23,538 nucleotides of DNA from DATLZM01 sp035559315. Lineage in GTDB: Bacteria; Actinomycetota; UBA4738; HRBIN12. The position numbers and the translations under genes were made by a program. Location of the stretch: assembly GCA_035559315.1 (NCBI GenBank), contig DATMBJ010000187.1:1-23538 (forward strand). Direction: 5' to 3'. The notes beneath the pieces are model-generated. The model was not told the DNA's origin and ran no database searches. It saw only the letters and a list, made by a program, of their open reading frames with translations. This document shows, one piece after another, positions 22,255 to 23,538 of the stretch; positions within the stretch are counted from its first letter, which is position 1, and the number at the start of each line of letters is the position of its first letter.

Positions 22255-22551
22255 GTGCCAAGGACGAGACCGCCCTATCCGCCGGAGTTCCGCGCCGAGG
22301 CCGTGCGCCTGGTGCGTGTGAGCGGCCGGTCGATCCCGCAGGTCGCCCGTGAGCTGGGGGTGGCGACGCAGTCGCTGCGGGCGTGGGTGAAGCAGACCGA
22401 GATCGACGCCGGCGAGCGCGAGGGGCTGACGAGCGAGGAGCGGGAGGAGCTGCGCAGGCTCCGGCGTGAGAATGCCCGGCTCCGGGAGGAGCGGGAGATT
22501 CTGAAGAAGGCCGCGGCTTTCTTCGCGCGGGAGACCGATCGCCGGTCATGA
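22255..22551 (+). CDS. IS3-family transposase OrfA
   Basis: This 98-aa DNA-binding protein helps the transposase recognise the element's ends. It has a helix-turn-helix (YPPEFRAEAVRLVRVSGRSI, then QVARELGVATQSLRAWVKQT, residues about 5-45). A leucine-zipper-like coiled coil follows (LRRLRRENARLREEREILKK) and ends in AAAFFARE, as in most IS3 OrfA proteins. The GTG at 22255 is preceded by AAAGGAG (22243-22249) at ideal spacing. The stop overlaps the orfB start as ATGA (22548-22551), with orfB in the -1 frame, the normal arrangement for the family. No classic A6G slippery run is visible, so coupling by the overlap is as likely as programmed frameshifting. Confidence 0.9.
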   Translation: MPRTRPPYPPEFRAEAVRLVRVSGRSIPQVARELGVATQSLRAWVKQTEIDAGEREGLTSEEREELRRLRRENARLREEREILKKAAAFFARETDRRS

Positions 22552-23462
22552 AGTACCGGCTGATCGAGGCGGAGAAGGCAGAGCACCGGATCTCCCGGCT
22601 CTGCAAGGTCCTGGGGGTCACGCGCCAGGGCTTCTACGCGTGGCGGCGGCGCAGGCCGTCGCTGCGGTCACTGGGCGATGCGGAGCTCGCCCGGCTGATC
22701 GTGACGATCTACGACGGCTCGCTCCAGACCTACGGGGCGCCAAGGGTCCAGCTCGAGCTCGCGGAGGAGCACGACCTCCACGTCGGCCGCAAGCGGGTGG
22801 CACGGCTGATGCGCGAGCTCGGCATCGAAGGGGTCTCCCGCCGCGGCAAGAAGCGGCGGACGACCGTCCCCGATCCGAAGGCCCCGCCGGCGCCCGATCT
22901 GGTCGAGCGCAGGTTCGAGGCCTCACGGCCGAACGCGCTCTGGCTGGCGGACATCAGCTACGTGCCCACCCTCGAGGGCTATCTGTTCCTAGGCGTGGTG
23001 ATGGACATGTTCAGTCGCAAGATCGTCGGCTGGTCGATGCGCGACGACCTGAAGGCCGACCTGGTCGTCGACGCGCTCGCGATGGCCGTGACCCGGAGGC
23101 AACCGCCGGCCGGGCTCGTCCACCACTCCGACCGGGGCTCGCAGTACACCTCGCTCGCCTTCGGGAAGACGCTGCGCGAGTCCGGGCTGGTCGCCTCGAT
23201 GGGCTCCCGCGGCGATGCCTACGACAACGCCGCCTGCGAGAGCTGCATCTCGACCCTCAAGGTCGAGTGGATCAACCGGTACCGCTACCGCAGCCGCGAC
23301 CAGGCGCGGCTGTCGATCTTCCGCTACATCGAGACGTTCTACAACGCCCGCCGCCGCCACTCCTCGCTCGGCGGCATCAGCCCCGACGAGTATGAGCGGC
23401 GTTTCCAAAACAGACTACAAGAAGAGGAGATTGATACAATAGTGACAGCAAGAGCTGCCTAG
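22548..23462 (+). CDS. IS3-family transposase OrfB (DDE integrase)
   Basis: This 304-aa catalytic protein cuts and joins DNA at the element's ends. An N-terminal HTH_21 region (ISRLCKVLGVTRQGFYAWRRR) is followed by the YGAPRVQLEL segment and the rve-type catalytic core. Asp135 lies in LADISYVPT, Asp195 in HHSDRGSQYTS and Glu231 in NAACESCISTLKVEWI. The 35 residues between the second Asp and the Glu fit the DD(35)E spacing of IS3. The tail FYNARRRHSSLGGISPDEYE is the standard C-terminal motif. The common MAES around the Glu is replaced here by ACES. The gene is undamaged and ends 6 nt before the right terminal repeat. Confidence 0.92.
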   Translation: MKYRLIEAEKAEHRISRLCKVLGVTRQGFYAWRRRRPSLRSLGDAELARLIVTIYDGSLQTYGAPRVQLELAEEHDLHVGRKRVARLMRELGIEGVSRRGKKRRTTVPDPKAPPAPDLVERRFEASRPNALWLADISYVPTLEGYLFLGVVMDMFSRKIVGWSMRDDLKADLVVDALAMAVTRRQPPAGLVHHSDRGSQYTSLAFGKTLRESGLVASMGSRGDAYDNAACESCISTLKVEWINRYRYRSRDQARLSIFRYIETFYNARRRHSSLGGISPDEYERRFQNRLQEEEIDTIVTARAA

Positions 23463-23468
23463 CCCATC

Positions 23469-23492
23469 GGTGTCAACCGAAACGGGGCAAGC
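23469..23492 (-). repeat. IS3 right terminal inverted repeat
   Basis: This is the partner of the left repeat at 22192-22215, read on the minus strand, with four mismatches over 24 bp clustered in the outer two thirds. The element probably ends at 23489. Confidence 0.8.
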
Positions 23493-23538
23493 TCGGGCGG
23501 CGGGCGCGGGGCGAGCGCGCCCAGCTCCTGCGCGAACC
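23493..23538. other. Flank right of the IS3 element
   Basis: These 46 bases do not resume the IS110 gene that the IS3 element interrupts on its left. The frame starting at 23490 (through LGRRARGERAQLLRE) is open and looks coding on the plus strand, but it is too short to identify. Confidence 0.3.

Larger units (their letters stand above)
22195..23489 (+). mobile_element. IS3-family insertion sequence, apparently complete
   Basis: This element of about 1.3 kb carries the two overlapping genes typical of IS3 (orfA and orfB), bounded by imperfect terminal inverted repeats matching 20 of 24 positions. The ends read TGACCC at the left and, in reverse complement, TGCCCC at the right. It interrupts IS110 copy 2. 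I could not find a clean 3-4 bp target duplication, and the sequence right of the element does not continue IS110. A deletion or recombination next to the element is therefore likely. Both reading frames are intact, so this is the one element in the window that may still be active. Confidence 0.85.

Noticed and set aside
1..23538. CRISPR arrays, tRNA or rRNA genes
   Set aside because: No regularly spaced direct repeats and no cloverleaf or rRNA-like stretch noticed on either strand.

Overview
The window is very GC-rich, has strongly GC-biased third codon positions, and uses GTG starts with overlapping GTGA start/stop junctions. Together with actinobacterial-looking type IV secretion proteins and IS481, IS110 and IS3 transposases, this suggests a high-GC actinobacterium. 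A Thermoleophilia-like lineage is possible, but that is a guess from protein style and no rRNA or tRNA is present to test it.

Layout. (1) Positions 1-3233, plus strand: the 3' tail of an IS110-type transposase abuts a 5'-truncated VirB4-like conjugation ATPase. A VirD4/TraG-like coupling protein and an unknown 167-aa protein follow, chained by GTGA overlaps. This is a broken conjugative-transfer module. (2) About 3283-3609, minus strand: a decayed, multiply frameshifted IS481-like transposase relic. (3) Positions 3659-19608, minus strand: one tightly packed, apparently single-direction array of about 16 kb. In transcription order it holds a truncated DUF499-type ATPase remnant, an SNF2-family helicase (DrmD-like), a 1277-aa N6-adenine methyltransferase (DrmMI/Eco57I-like), a HIRAN-domain protein, a small helical protein, a DUF3800-like protein, an unrecognised 315-aa protein with an antitoxin-like tail, a frameshifted PIN-domain protein, and a 1938-aa helicase. 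That helicase carries a DEAD/DEAH core, a DUF1998 (DrmB/MrfA-like) region, a Vsr/DUF559-like nuclease-type segment and a LexA-like S24 Ser/Lys protease domain. (4) Positions 19968-23489, plus strand: a pile-up of insertion sequences made of a decayed IS481, two tandem decayed IS110 copies and an apparently intact IS3-family element with 24-bp imperfect terminal inverted repeats.

Interpretation. The central array resembles class 1 DISARM (SNF2 helicase + methyltransferase + helicase + DUF1998) but departs from it. The DrmA-like and DrmB-like parts lie on one polypeptide, no phospholipase-D nuclease (DrmC) is present, and DUF3800, HIRAN, PIN, Vsr-like and S24 modules are added. The likely logic is that the methyltransferase marks self DNA while the two helicases, with one or more nucleases, act on unmarked DNA. 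The S24 domain suggests proteolytic control of the large helicase. This is inferred from domains and gene order; a DNA-repair role (DUF1998 helicases such as MrfA act in repair) cannot be excluded. Between transfer genes on one side and stacked transposons on the other, the array looks like cargo of a decaying mobile island.

Several small genes carry single-base indels in G/C runs, while the three large genes (5.8, 3.8 and 2.9 kb) are fully open. The damage may therefore be real and selective, or a few residual assembly errors.
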